Source: Planctomycetota bacterium (GTDB taxonomy: Bacteria > Planctomycetota > UBA1135 > GCA-002686595). Taken from it: a stretch of DNA of 64,000 nucleotides. The translations under genes and the position numbers were made by a program. The first letter of the stretch is position 1; each line of letters opens with the position of its first letter. Location: contig JAKLKU010000025.1 in the NCBI GenBank assembly GCA_023150475.1, positions 1-64,000 of the forward strand, in the 5' to 3' direction. Shown in pieces: positions 1 through 9,073 of this stretch. Below the pieces are notes generated by a model that saw only the letters and a program-made list of their open reading frames with translations, searched no databases and had not been told where the DNA came from.

Positions 1-195
1 AAGAAGCGCGAATGGCTGCTCGGCCACTGCGCGATCTGGATCACGTACCGCAACTACGTGCGCGATCGGGTGAACCGGGAGCACGGCGTTACGCCGGCGA
101 TGAAGCTCGGGCTCGAGACCGCGCCGTGGACCGTCGAGAGGCTGCTGCGCTGGCGCGTTTTTCGGCCCGTTTCCAAGCCGGTTTTGGCGCACTGA
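1..195 (+). CDS. C-terminal fragment of a transposase-like protein (5' end outside window)
   Basis: An open frame enters from the left edge and ends in TGA at 193-195, giving 64 residues. The tail has a Tyr-Arg-Asn-Tyr-Val-Arg stretch followed by a TPAM-x-LGL motif and a Trp-Thr-Val-Glu-x-Leu-Leu segment. That layout recalls the C-terminus of several DDE-type transposases, where TPAM/TPAV-x-x-GL precedes a W-T/S-x-E-x-L stretch. No catalytic residues lie inside the window, so the family cannot be fixed. It could equally be the end of an unrelated chromosomal protein. No inverted repeat was recognised just after the stop. Confidence 0.4.
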   Translation, partial: KKREWLLGHCAIWITYRNYVRDRVNREHGVTPAMKLGLETAPWTVERLLRWRVFRPVSKPVLAH

Positions 196-238
196 TGCGG
201 GGCAGTATCGTCGAAAGGCTTCGATTAGACTTCGATCG

Positions 239-613
239 GTGGACATCCTGGAGCCCATCGCGGAGAGGAAGATCCTGGACGCGCTCGAACGCGGCGAGTT
301 CGAGCGGCTCCCCGGCGCGGGCAAACCGCTCGAGCTCGAGGACCTCTCGCGCGTGCCCGACGAGTTGCGCGGCGGCTACATGGTGCTGAAGGGCGCGGGG
401 ATGTTGCCGGAGGAAATGGAGCTCAAGAAGCACCTCCTCCGCCTGGAGGATCTGATCGCCGCGTGCCACGACGAAGGGGCGAAGCAGCAGCTCGTCGCGG
501 CCCGCACGACGGCGGCATTGCGTTATGCACTGATGCTCGAAAGGCGCGGTTTCGGTCCGGCCCACCAGGAGTACGCAGAGCGCTTGACCGCCCGGCTGGG
601 GGGCACGTCATGA
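239..613 (+). CDS. DUF1992 (DnaJC28-type conserved domain) protein
   Basis: 124 residues from a GTG start. The N-terminal half carries the DUF1992 signature: an Ile-Ala-Glu-Arg-Lys-Ile motif (residues about 6-11), then GEFERLPGAGKPL (about 19-31), then a run ending in GYMVLKGAGMLPEE. This compact all-helical domain is found alone in bacteria and in eukaryotic DNAJC28; its biochemical role is not established. The stop overlaps an ATG at 610 in another frame, but the start chosen for the next gene is further downstream. The family call is secure; the function is unknown. Confidence 0.85.
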   Translation: MDILEPIAERKILDALERGEFERLPGAGKPLELEDLSRVPDELRGGYMVLKGAGMLPEEMELKKHLLRLEDLIAACHDEGAKQQLVAARTTAALRYALMLERRGFGPAHQEYAERLTARLGGTS

Positions 614-695
614 TGCGAAGAGTCGACGTCGCGCCACTCGTCCAATGCACGTCGATCGATTGGGAACGAACATACACACCAAGCGCCTTTCTCCC

Positions 696-699
696 GGAG
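696..699 (+). promoter_or_regulatory. Ribosome binding site selecting a TTG start
   Basis: GGAG lies 6 nt before the TTG at 706. Starting there gives a protein that opens with a clean signal peptide. The in-frame ATG at 610 would place about 32 extra residues in front of it and lacks a comparable site. Confidence 0.5.
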
Positions 700-705
700 T
701 CGACG

Positions 706-2433
706 TTGGCCCACAAGTGGCTGGCCCATGTTCCGATCACACTGCTGATTTCTTTGCCCGCGCTCGCACAGAGCACGACACGCGTGAGCGTGTGGACGAG
801 CGGCCTGCAAGGGAACAACGCGTCCGGAAGTGCCTGTGCGAACGATGACGGCTCGCAAATCGCGTTCTCGTCGGCAGCTTCCAACTGGATCCCCGGCGAC
901 ACGAACTTCGGACCTGCCGACGTCTTCGTGTACCAACGTGCGACCGGAATCGTCGAGCACGTGAGCGTTTCGGTGAACGGCACCGCGGCGAACGGCGATT
1001 GTGCGCTCGAGTCGAGCCAAGCGCTCTCCGCGGACGACCGCTATGTCGTCTTCACGAGCAACGCGACCAATCTCACGACGACTCCGCCCTTCTGGCCTTG
1101 GCAGATCTACCTGCGCGATCGCGTCGCCGGAGTGACGACTTGCGTCAGCACGACGCCGTCGGGAATCCCGTGCAACAACACGTGTCGCCGGGCTTCGATT
1201 TCGGCCGACGGCACTCGCGTCGCGTTCGAGAGCAACGCGGACGATCTCGTGCCCGGCGACACGGGGCACTTCACCGACGTGTACGTGAAGGACCTGACGA
1301 GTGGACTGATCGTCCGAGTGAGCGATTCGAGCCCCGGAGTCCCAGCGAGCGGCAACAGCGGTCAAGCGATGCTCTCCCGCGACGGCCGCTACGTGGTCTT
1401 CGCGAGCAACGCGCAGGACCTCGTGCCCGGAGACACGGATCTCGACTACGACATCTTCCGCCACGACCTGGTCACCGGCACGACGATCCTCGTCAGCGTG
1501 ACGGACGCCGGACTCAACGTCGTGTGGGACGCCATGTCTCCCACGGTGTCCGCCGACGGCAACCGGATCGCTTGGGAGAGCCGCTTCCCTTACGTCGCGG
1601 CCGACCTGAACGGCTCGGAGGACATCTTCCTGCGCGACGTCCTCGCGGGCACGACGACGCGGGTGAGCCTGAGCTCGCTCGGCACGGAAGGGAACTTCCC
1701 GAGCACGGATGGGCGCATCTCGGCCGACGGCCGCTACGTGTCGTTCACGACGATGGCGGACAATCTCTTCTCCCCGGACACGAACGCGGCCGACGATGCC
1801 GTCCGCTACGACACGTCGACGGGTACGCTCGAGCTCGTCGGCGTCTCGAGCTCCGGCGCGCAAGCGGCGTTCGGCTCGACGAGCTACGGCCACTCCGCCG
1901 ACAACAGCGTCGCGCTCTTCACTTCGTTCTCGAAGGGCTTGATCCCAGGCGACATGAACCAAGCGGGCGACGTCTTCGTGCGCGACTTCACGGCGCCGGA
2001 CCCGCTGATCGTCGGCTATTGCACCGCGAAGCCGAGCTCCAGCGGTTGTGTCGGCGAGATGAGCGCCTCGGGCGTCGCCAGCGTCGCCGCGACGTCGTCC
2101 TTCCGACTGCTCGCCGCCGGCGTGCCGAAGAACTTGAACGGGATCTTCTTCTGGGGACGCGAGCCGCTCGGCGCGCCGTTCCTCGGCGGCACGCTGTGCG
2201 TCAAGCCGCCGCTCGTGCGGACGGCCGTGTCCAACACCGGCAGCAACAACACGTTTCCGCCTTCGACTTGCCAGGGGGCCACGACCTACGACTTCACCCA
2301 CGCGGACATGGCTTTGCACGGCGTCACTTCCGGAGAGACGCTCTACGCGCAGTTCTGGTATCGCGATCCCGGCTACTCGCCGCCGAATAACGTCGCGCTG
2401 ACCAACGCGTTGACATTCTTCGTCGGGCCGTGA
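706..2433 (+). CDS. Secreted PD40 (WD40-like) beta-propeller protein with YCTAK C-terminal module
   Basis: 575 residues from TTG at 706; an ATG at 610 is an alternative. Residues 1-17 form a signal peptide ending ALA-QS. Residues about 25-435 hold six or more repeats of the PD40/TolB type: S-x-DG-R-Y-V-x-F-x-S-N-A, then LVPGDTN and a D-x-F-x-R-D strand. This suggests a beta-propeller in the periplasm or outside the cell. From about residue 437 a separate module starts with YCTAK, has three further cysteines, and contains FWG, GTLCVKPP, QFW-x-RDP and a closing L-T-NALTF. A diverged copy lies in the protein at 60805-63180. The propeller family is clear; ligand and role are unknown. Confidence 0.8.
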   Translation: MAHKWLAHVPITLLISLPALAQSTTRVSVWTSGLQGNNASGSACANDDGSQIAFSSAASNWIPGDTNFGPADVFVYQRATGIVEHVSVSVNGTAANGDCALESSQALSADDRYVVFTSNATNLTTTPPFWPWQIYLRDRVAGVTTCVSTTPSGIPCNNTCRRASISADGTRVAFESNADDLVPGDTGHFTDVYVKDLTSGLIVRVSDSSPGVPASGNSGQAMLSRDGRYVVFASNAQDLVPGDTDLDYDIFRHDLVTGTTILVSVTDAGLNVVWDAMSPTVSADGNRIAWESRFPYVAADLNGSEDIFLRDVLAGTTTRVSLSSLGTEGNFPSTDGRISADGRYVSFTTMADNLFSPDTNAADDAVRYDTSTGTLELVGVSSSGAQAAFGSTSYGHSADNSVALFTSFSKGLIPGDMNQAGDVFVRDFTAPDPLIVGYCTAKPSSSGCVGEMSASGVASVAATSSFRLLAAGVPKNLNGIFFWGREPLGAPFLGGTLCVKPPLVRTAVSNTGSNNTFPPSTCQGATTYDFTHADMALHGVTSGETLYAQFWYRDPGYSPPNNVALTNALTFFVGP

Positions 2434-2458
2434 TCGGCCGACCCGAGCGACACGGACC

Positions 2459-3490
2459 TCAACGGCCGACGACGCGGCTGAGCGTCGAGTAAAACGTCCT
2501 GGCGAGCTTCGAATCGATGCTCGTCAGGGCGTTCGCGTGCCAACGACCGCTCTTCTCGAGCGCGTAGTCGACCAACATGTCGTCGAGGCCGGTCTCGAGC
2601 AGATAACCGCCGCGACCGGCGGCGATCGCTTCGACGAGCCGCAGGAATCCGACGCGCTTCAGGGCTTCCTGACGCGCGGTCACGCCGGCGCCGGGCTCCG
2701 GGCCGCGCGCGAGTTCGACTTCACGCGGCGCGAGCCGCACGTCGCGCTCGCCGACCCGGAAGCCGACGCAGTCGCGCCCGTCGAGCACGGGCGCGAGCTC
2801 GCGACCGCCGGGCGGTACGTGGCCACGCTCGCCGATCGCGCCTTTCGCGCAGTGCAGCTCGATCCAGCCTTTCGCGTAATCACGCGGCTCGACGATCACG
2901 CCGCGGCGCTGCGAGTCGATCGTCGCAGTGCGGCGAAAGCCGTCGGCGATGCGCTTGCGCCTGGCGGAACGGATGCGCTCGACGCCGAAGAGCGCCTTGA
3001 GGGTCGCGAACCCGTGATACGCATAGGCCGCATGGAGGAAACGCGCTTCGACGAGCGGCCCGAGTTCGCCGCTCGCGAGCTCTTCGCGCACGACGTCGAG
3101 CCACGGCAGATAGAAACAGTCCTCCGCGACCCAGACGTTGCGGAAGCGACCGAAGAGCTCCGCGTGACGGAAGTGCTTCAGGAGCAACACCGGCGTGTCG
3201 ACGAGCAAGTCGAAACGCTCCGGTCCGAGTCGCGCGAGACGACCGAGCACCTCGGGCACCGCTTGTTTGCCGACGGCGACGTAGGCGAGATCGTTCTCGG
3301 AGAACGCGCTTGCGTCGAGCTTCGCGAGCTCGCGCACCGCGAACGTCGCGCCGCCGAGCGTCTCGTTCCGCGCGTTGCGCCCCAAGACGCCGGCGATTTC
3401 GAAGTGCTCGCGCGCGGCGAGGAACGCCGGAACCGCGGTCTCCTTGACGCGTTTGCCCGCGCCGACGATCCAGACACGCCGCGGACTCAC
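2459..3490 (-). CDS. Gfo/Idh/MocA-like NAD(P)-binding oxidoreductase
   Basis: 343 residues from a GTG start whose TG overlaps the TGA of the upstream GMC gene (GTGA), indicating translational coupling. The N-terminus is a Rossmann segment, VWIVGAGKRVKET (about 6-18), followed by a Phe-Glu-Ile-Ala-Gly-Val strand and a LLVDTPV stretch (about 100) that fits the EKP region of Gfo/Idh/MocA enzymes. The canonical Glu-Lys-Pro is absent, so the substrate or mechanism may differ. Pairing with a GMC oxidoreductase suggests two-step oxidation or epimerisation of a sugar, possibly for a surface glycan. Fold confident, substrate unknown. Confidence 0.7.
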   Translation of the reverse strand: MSPRRVWIVGAGKRVKETAVPAFLAAREHFEIAGVLGRNARNETLGGATFAVRELAKLDASAFSENDLAYVAVGKQAVPEVLGRLARLGPERFDLLVDTPVLLLKHFRHAELFGRFRNVWVAEDCFYLPWLDVVREELASGELGPLVEARFLHAAYAYHGFATLKALFGVERIRSARRKRIADGFRRTATIDSQRRGVIVEPRDYAKGWIELHCAKGAIGERGHVPPGGRELAPVLDGRDCVGFRVGERDVRLAPREVELARGPEPGAGVTARQEALKRVGFLRLVEAIAAGRGGYLLETGLDDMLVDYALEKSGRWHANALTSIDSKLARTFYSTLSRVVGR

Positions 3491-5154
3491 GCGACGGTCG
3501 CTTTCCGCGCGCCGAGCACGCTGCGCAAGTGAGTCGCGAGCCGGATCGAGAGCGCCGTGATCGTGAACGTCGGGTTCGCGGAGCCGCTGGTCGGGAACAC
3601 GGAGCCGCCGGCGACCCACACGTTGGGTACGTCGTGCACTTTCAGGTCCGGATCGACGACGCTCGCCGCCGGATCGAGCCCCATGCGCGTGGTGCCGAGG
3701 TGGTGCGACGCGTCTTGGTCGATCGGCCACGGATCCGCGCGTTCGAGCTCGGTCTCGAGCTTGCCGAGCCCGGTCGCGGCGAGTTCCTCGACGAGCACCC
3801 GGTGCAGTTCGACGAGCGAACGACGGTCGCGCTCGCTCGGCGCGTGGCGCACGTGCGTGAGCGGCTGGCCATATTCGTCGCGCTCGGCACCGAGCTTGAC
3901 ACGGTTGCCTGCGTCGGGTTCCATCTCCATGAAGTTGCGCAAGCGTACGGTGCGCACCTTCGGTTTCGAACGCCCGAGCGCCCGGTGATACGCGTAGCGC
4001 GTCACTTTCGGCGCGTCGGCGAGGACGTTCCAACCGAGCCCGAGCCAGCCGCTCGCCGACTTGCGTTGATTCTGCAGGTCGGAGTCGTCGCCGGTCTCCG
4101 CGTAGTCGCGCAACTCGACCGTTGCTTCGCGAGCCTTGCCACGCACGCGCCCCATCACGAGCTTCGAACGTTTGGCGAGCGCGACGAGCGACTCCACGCC
4201 GATCGAATTCGACCACGGGAAGAGCGGCTCGAACCGCACGTAGCTGTTGAGCAAGCCACGCTCGCGCTGCACGTCCTCGCGGAGCCGCAGTCCGGCGTAA
4301 CCCGCGAACCCGCGGTGCAACGCGCCGAAGAAGTACGGCAACTCGACGAGCGGCCGCGCGAGCTTCACCAGGCCGTGGTAGTTCTTCGGGTGGTTCATCA
4401 GCCAGCGACCGACTTGATCGTGCTCGTTGCCGAGGCCGCGCTCGCACAGATCGCGCGACACGAGCAGGAGCCGCGCGTTCTCGAGGCCACCGGTCGCGAG
4501 CACGAAGCCGCGGGCGCGCACGTCGACCGTCGCTCCGCGGGACGTGCGCACGTCCGCGCGATCGACCACGCCGTTCCTCGAACGGAGCGCGAGCACCGTC
4601 GCGTCGAGCCAGAGGTCGACACCGTCGCGCGTGAACACTTCGCCGTGTTCGCGCGCGAAGTTCTGCGGCTCGGCGGCGGCGAGGAAGAGCTTTTCCTCGA
4701 GCGCGGCGAACGTCGGTTGCCACGCGCCGCGCGCGCGCAGGTCCGCGAGGCCGCCGAAGAAGCGCTCGAGCGGCGCGAAGCGATAGCGCGCGGCCTCCGC
4801 GTACCAACGCAGGAGCTCCGCGTGTTCGATCGGCCAACCCGCGGAGCCGAGCCACGGCCTCGGCCCGAGGTCGATCGGGTCGAGCGGGCTCGCGAGCCCC
4901 GCCCACGTGGTCGACGCACCGCCGAACACGCGCTCACGCGAGTAGTCCTTCACGTGGATGCCTTCGCTTTCGACGCGCCGCAGCCGGTCGCCGAGCGCGG
5001 TCGGCTTGCGGCGGCCGCTCTCGAGGACGACGAAGGAGAGCCCGGAGTCCGCGAGCTCTCGCGCGAGCGTCATGCCCGCCGGGCCCGAACCGACGATCGC
5101 GAGGTCGTACTCGCGCCGCGGCGGCGCGTCGGACTCGGCGAAGTCGTGGATCAT
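3487..5154 (-). CDS. GMC-family FAD-dependent oxidoreductase
   Basis: 555 residues. The FAD dinucleotide motif GSGPAGMTLA is at about residues 22-31, with an acidic LES end of beta-2. A GGAST-x-WAGL segment (about 78-87) and the C-terminal block HHLGTTRMG, then SVFPTSGSANPT and a long C-terminal helix, are diagnostic of GMC enzymes. The HH pair at about 490 may provide the catalytic base. These enzymes oxidise alcohol groups on sugars or other polyols with FAD. The gene overlaps the following Gfo/Idh gene by 4 nt and starts 15 bp from panB. Enzyme class confident; substrate not inferable. Confidence 0.88.
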   Translation of the reverse strand: MIHDFAESDAPPRREYDLAIVGSGPAGMTLARELADSGLSFVVLESGRRKPTALGDRLRRVESEGIHVKDYSRERVFGGASTTWAGLASPLDPIDLGPRPWLGSAGWPIEHAELLRWYAEAARYRFAPLERFFGGLADLRARGAWQPTFAALEEKLFLAAAEPQNFAREHGEVFTRDGVDLWLDATVLALRSRNGVVDRADVRTSRGATVDVRARGFVLATGGLENARLLLVSRDLCERGLGNEHDQVGRWLMNHPKNYHGLVKLARPLVELPYFFGALHRGFAGYAGLRLREDVQRERGLLNSYVRFEPLFPWSNSIGVESLVALAKRSKLVMGRVRGKAREATVELRDYAETGDDSDLQNQRKSASGWLGLGWNVLADAPKVTRYAYHRALGRSKPKVRTVRLRNFMEMEPDAGNRVKLGAERDEYGQPLTHVRHAPSERDRRSLVELHRVLVEELAATGLGKLETELERADPWPIDQDASHHLGTTRMGLDPAASVVDPDLKVHDVPNVWVAGGSVFPTSGSANPTFTITALSIRLATHLRSVLGARKATVA

Positions 5155-5169
5155 CGCTGGAGCGCGTCG

Positions 5170-5997
5170 TCAGTAGCTTTCGGACTTCGACGGGAACTCG
5201 CGCGCCTTGACGTCGCGGACGAAGTGTTCGAACGCGCCGTGCATCGCCTTGCCGAGTTCGGCGTAGCGCCGGACGAAGCGCGGATGGAAGCGCGTGTAGA
5301 TCCCGAGCATGTCGTGCGTCACCAGGATCTGTCCGTCGCATCCCGCGCCCGCGCCGATGCCGATCACCGGCACCTTGACCGACTGCGAGACTTCCGTCGC
5401 GAGCGACGCCGGCACCTTCTCGATCACGATCGCGAACACACCTGCCTCTTCGAGCGCTTTCGCGTCGCGGCGAACTTCTTCGGCTTCCTCCGGCTCGGTC
5501 GCGCGCACTTGGTAGGTGCCGAAGCGGTGGATCGACTGCGGCGTCAGCCCGAGGTGACCCATCACGGGGATGCCGATGCCGACGATCTTCTCGATCGTCT
5601 TCGCGATCCCGGCGCCGCCTTCGAGCTTCACGGCTTCCGCGCCGGCCTCCTTGATCATCCGACCGGCGTTGCGCAGCGCTTCGTCCGGATTGATCTGGAA
5701 CGACATGAACGGCATGTCGGCGACGACGAGCGCACGTTCGACGCCCCGCGACACCACTTCCGTGTGGTAGAGCATCTGCTCGAGCGTCACTCGCACGGTG
5801 GTTTCGTGGCCCTGCACGACCATGCCGGCCGAGTCGCCGACCAGGATCACGTCGATGCCCGACTCGTCGAGCAACTGCGCGGTCAGGAAGTCGTAGGCCG
5901 TCAGCGCCGCGATCTTCTCGCCGCGCTGCTTCATCTGGACGAGCGAGCGCGTGGTGACTTTCTTCGCCGCTTGGGACGCTTTCGGTTCGGTCGACAT
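5170..5997 (-). CDS. panB: 3-methyl-2-oxobutanoate hydroxymethyltransferase (PanB)
   Basis: 275 residues, normal for the family. PanB transfers a hydroxymethyl group from methylene-tetrahydrofolate to alpha-ketoisovalerate, the first committed step of pantothenate and CoA synthesis. Visible signatures are VGDSAGMVVQGH (Mg-binding Asp), VADMPF, VKLEGG, MGHLGLTPQ and the catalytic Glu in IEKVPASLA. A GGAG lies 4 nt before the ATG. It sits between an FAD dehydrogenase (12 bp upstream) and the GMC gene (15 bp downstream), so it is probably cotranscribed with them; panC and panD are not in this window. Confidence 0.97.
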   Translation of the reverse strand: MSTEPKASQAAKKVTTRSLVQMKQRGEKIAALTAYDFLTAQLLDESGIDVILVGDSAGMVVQGHETTVRVTLEQMLYHTEVVSRGVERALVVADMPFMSFQINPDEALRNAGRMIKEAGAEAVKLEGGAGIAKTIEKIVGIGIPVMGHLGLTPQSIHRFGTYQVRATEPEEAEEVRRDAKALEEAGVFAIVIEKVPASLATEVSQSVKVPVIGIGAGAGCDGQILVTHDMLGIYTRFHPRFVRRYAELGKAMHGAFEHFVRDVKAREFPSKSESY

Positions 5998-6009
5998 GGC
6001 GCTCCCAAG

Positions 6010-7701
6010 CTACAGGCCGGCCTCGGGGCGCGCGAGGGCGACGGAGCCAGGGCTTCGGCCCGCGAGCACCTCGAGGTACGCGAGCGCGCCGTTCGCGCCG
6101 TCGAGCGCGGCGCTCATGATGCCCCCTGCGTAGCCGGCGCCTTCGCCGAGCGGAAACAGGTTCGCGAAGCCGCGCGCGAGTCGCGAGTGTTTGTCGCGCG
6201 GGATGCGCACGGGGCCGGAGCTGCGCGATTCGAGGCCGACGAAGAGCCCAGCGTCGCTCGCGAAGCCGGGGATCTGGCGTTCGAAGCGTTCCAGTGCTCG
6301 AGCGAGCGCCGTGCGCGCGAGAGGCGGCACGAGTTCGTCGAGGCGCGCGCCCGTCGTGCCGAACGGGTACGTCGAATGTCGGGGCTTCGCCGTGACGCGG
6401 CCGGCGAGGAAGTCGCTCGCGCTCTGCGCAGGCGCGGTGAAGTCGCTGCCGCCGGCGGCGAAGAAGCGCGCTTCGAGCTCGCGTTGGAACGCCACGCCCG
6501 CGAAGGGCTCGTTCCCGAACTCGCGCGGACCGAACGTCGTCACGAGCGCCGCCGTCGCCCAGCCCGAACTGTGACGCGAGTTCGACATGCCGTTCGTGCA
6601 GAGCAGCCCGGGTTCGTTGACGCTCGCGACGATGCGTCCGCCCGGGCACATGCAGAACGAGAACGCGGCCGGCAGTTCACCTTCCGCCTTCGAGAGCAGG
6701 TTGTAGCTCGCGGCGCCGAGGATCGCGGCCGCGTCTCCGTAGCGCGCGCGATCGACGAGTTCCTGCGGATGTTCGATGCGCAGACCGAGCTGGAACGGTT
6801 TCGCTTCGAACGGCACGCCGCAGGCGGAGAGCCGGCTCCAAGTCTCGCGCGCCGAGTGACCGACCGCGAGGAAGAGCGCCGCGCACTCGATCCGGCCCGC
6901 CGTCGTGTCCGCGGCGACGATGCTCCGTTCGCCTTCACCGCGCACGACGAGGCCTTCGAGCCGCGTGCGGAAGCGGAACTCGACACCGAGCGCCGCGAGG
7001 CGCCGACGCAGTTCGGGGAGGATCCGGTGGAGCTTGTCGGTGCCGATGTGTGCGAGCGAGTCGTAGACGATGTTCGCCGGCGCGCCGCATGCGACCAGTT
7101 CCTCGAGCAGCACGACTTCGAGCGGATCGTCGACGCGCGTGTAGATCTTGCCGTCGGAGTACGTGCCTGCGCCGCCCTCGCCGAAGAGCAGATTGGCCTC
7201 CGGATCGACGTGGCGCGTGCGGTGGAACTGCACCAACGGCTTCGCGCGTTCTTCGACCGGCGGGCCTCGCTCGATCAACGTCACCGCGAAGCCGTTCTTC
7301 GCGAGCGTCCACGCCGCGAAGAGTCCCGCAGGCCCTGAACCGACGACCAAGACCCGGCCACGCCGCGCCGCGTCGTCGAGGCCTGGAACCAGGACGTTCC
7401 CGGGCAGCGGCGCACGCTTCAGCTTGCCGCTCGCGAGCTCGCGTTTCGCGGACTTCGAGCGCAGCGAGCCCGCCGCGACAACGACATCGACGTGGCAGAC
7501 GAACTCGAGCCGCCGCTCGCCATGCCGCTTGCGGGCGTCGAGCGCCTTGCGCGCGATCCGCAGGCCGCGCAGCTCCTCGTCGGCGAGCCCCAACCGCGTC
7601 CGGACTTGGCGCACGAGGTTCGCTTCCCCTTCGCCGACGTCGAGCGCGAGGTCGAAGAGACGGTACGTCTCGAGCGGCACGTCTGCGTGCTTCGGGGGCA
7701 T
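6010..7701 (-). CDS. FAD-dependent dehydrogenase, COG2509 type
   Basis: 563 residues from ATG. The first 110 residues form the alpha/beta domain typical of this group, including the LGL-x-DEEL and R-K-A-LDARK segments. It is followed by a Rossmann FAD motif VLVVGSGPAGLFAAW and LIERG. The block NLLFGEGGAGTYSDGKIYTR is the family hallmark, and VGHSARETW and MCPGG are further conserved stretches. These proteins resemble HI0933-like flavoproteins and are usually annotated as uncharacterised NAD(FAD)-utilising dehydrogenases. Family membership is confident, the reaction is not known. It heads the minus-strand panB/GMC/Gfo gene row. Confidence 0.85.
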   Translation of the reverse strand: MPPKHADVPLETYRLFDLALDVGEGEANLVRQVRTRLGLADEELRGLRIARKALDARKRHGERRLEFVCHVDVVVAAGSLRSKSAKRELASGKLKRAPLPGNVLVPGLDDAARRGRVLVVGSGPAGLFAAWTLAKNGFAVTLIERGPPVEERAKPLVQFHRTRHVDPEANLLFGEGGAGTYSDGKIYTRVDDPLEVVLLEELVACGAPANIVYDSLAHIGTDKLHRILPELRRRLAALGVEFRFRTRLEGLVVRGEGERSIVAADTTAGRIECAALFLAVGHSARETWSRLSACGVPFEAKPFQLGLRIEHPQELVDRARYGDAAAILGAASYNLLSKAEGELPAAFSFCMCPGGRIVASVNEPGLLCTNGMSNSRHSSGWATAALVTTFGPREFGNEPFAGVAFQRELEARFFAAGGSDFTAPAQSASDFLAGRVTAKPRHSTYPFGTTGARLDELVPPLARTALARALERFERQIPGFASDAGLFVGLESRSSGPVRIPRDKHSRLARGFANLFPLGEGAGYAGGIMSAALDGANGALAYLEVLAGRSPGSVALARPEAGL

Positions 7702-7836
7702 GGTGGCGGGGTCGCTCCACGACCCAAGTCCACCGCGAATCGTACCCCGACCGCGTCGCGGCTACGAGCCACCCATTCCAGCCGCGGCGTCGGGCTCTGG
7801 CGCCCGGCCGCCGCGTCCCTATCCTTTCTCGACCCC

Positions 7837-9033
7837 ATGCCGAAGGAACACTCGATCGAGCCCGCGGCGTTCGCGCCGATCCTCGCGGATCTCGGGCTCG
7901 AAGCGTCTGCTTTGCTCCACATCGACCCGTCGACGTTCGCCGAATCGAAAGGCGAAGTCGTGCGCGGGAAAGGCGACGTGTTCCTCGGTCCGATCGGCAC
8001 CGGACTCGACGTGCCTGCGGCGGGGAACCTCTACAAGAAGCACTCGGACGGCGCGCTCGGACCGACGAACACGCTCGTCTTCTACTTCAAGAGCCCACGC
8101 ACCGACGGCGAACTCGCCCGCTGGCGCAACCAGTTCTGGCCGTGGCTGCACGTCGTCGCGCTCTACCGCCTCCACGATGGCGCGATCCGTCGCGAGACCC
8201 TGCAAGGCGCGAGCGACGTCGCGGGTCGCGCGGAACGCGATGGTTTCGTCTTCGTCGCCAAACGCCGCGAGCACGTGATGAGCCCGGCGCAGACGACGGC
8301 GAAGTTCGACCAGAACGCCGGCGGCTGGAATCCGAAGCCCGGCAGCCCCGGTTACGCGCACTATAGGTGGATGCGCCGCTACGTGGCGGAGTTCGCGACG
8401 CCGAAGGACGGCGCGCGCGTGCTCGACTTCGGCTGCGGCGCGGGCTGGGTCGGCATCGAAGCTGCGTTGCGCGCGAAGGACGTCGTGCTCTGCGCGTTCG
8501 ACCCGAGTCCGGAGATGACCCGTTTCGCGACCGAGAATGCTCGCGAAGCGGGTGTCACCAAGTTCACGGCGCGCGTCGGGTTCGGCGAGGAACCGCCGTT
8601 CCCGGCCCGCGGCGAAGCGCCGTTCGACGTCGTCTACTCGTCGGGCGTGATCAGTTTCTCGCCCGACGTCGAGCGCTGGTGCGACGGACTCGCGGCGACG
8701 CTCGTCGCCGGCGGGACGTTGGTGATCGGCGACATCCAACGCGAATCACGCGGCATGCAGAAGCGCCGCACGACGCGCGTCTTGTTGCCCGCGCGGGAGA
8801 TGAACGCGCTCGTGCCCGACGAAGTGAAACGGCGGCTCGAAAAACGCGGCTTCGTGCACGAAGCGACGGCGGGCTACCAACTGACCGACCCGGTGCCGCA
8901 GCTCACCCACCACGCCGACAAGAAGCTCGGCGGAGTGCTCTCGCCGCTCTTGCTCGCGTGGAACCGCATGCGCGCCGGCGCGTCGGCGGGCGCGAGCTTC
9001 GACAGTTGGGTGATGCGCTTCAAGAAGCGCTGA
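7837..9033 (+). CDS. Class I SAM-dependent methyltransferase with N-terminal extension
   Basis: 398 residues from ATG. The C-terminal half carries the methyltransferase fold: VLDFGCGAGWVG (motif I, about 196-207), AFDPSPEM (motif II acidic loop) and FDVVYSSGVISF (post-motif II). Before it comes an unassigned domain of about 150 residues with GPIGTGLDVP and a Trp-rich NQFWPWLHVV segment. The region KFDQNAGGWNPKP just before motif I is typical of small-molecule methyltransferases. It is transcribed alone, divergent from the FAD dehydrogenase (135-bp gap) and convergent with the DUF1570 gene. The substrate cannot be inferred. Confidence 0.8.
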   Translation: MPKEHSIEPAAFAPILADLGLEASALLHIDPSTFAESKGEVVRGKGDVFLGPIGTGLDVPAAGNLYKKHSDGALGPTNTLVFYFKSPRTDGELARWRNQFWPWLHVVALYRLHDGAIRRETLQGASDVAGRAERDGFVFVAKRREHVMSPAQTTAKFDQNAGGWNPKPGSPGYAHYRWMRRYVAEFATPKDGARVLDFGCGAGWVGIEAALRAKDVVLCAFDPSPEMTRFATENAREAGVTKFTARVGFGEEPPFPARGEAPFDVVYSSGVISFSPDVERWCDGLAATLVAGGTLVIGDIQRESRGMQKRRTTRVLLPAREMNALVPDEVKRRLEKRGFVHEATAGYQLTDPVPQLTHHADKKLGGVLSPLLLAWNRMRAGASAGASFDSWVMRFKKR

Positions 9034-9073
9034 CCGTTCGCCCCGCTTGCAGCCTGAGGCCGCGTGAGACGCG

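Noticed and set aside
3529..7338. An open frame of 1269 codons on the plus strand
   Set aside because: Antisense to the GMC gene, panB and the FAD dehydrogenase, all of which are recognisable; composition is Arg/Glu/His-rich.
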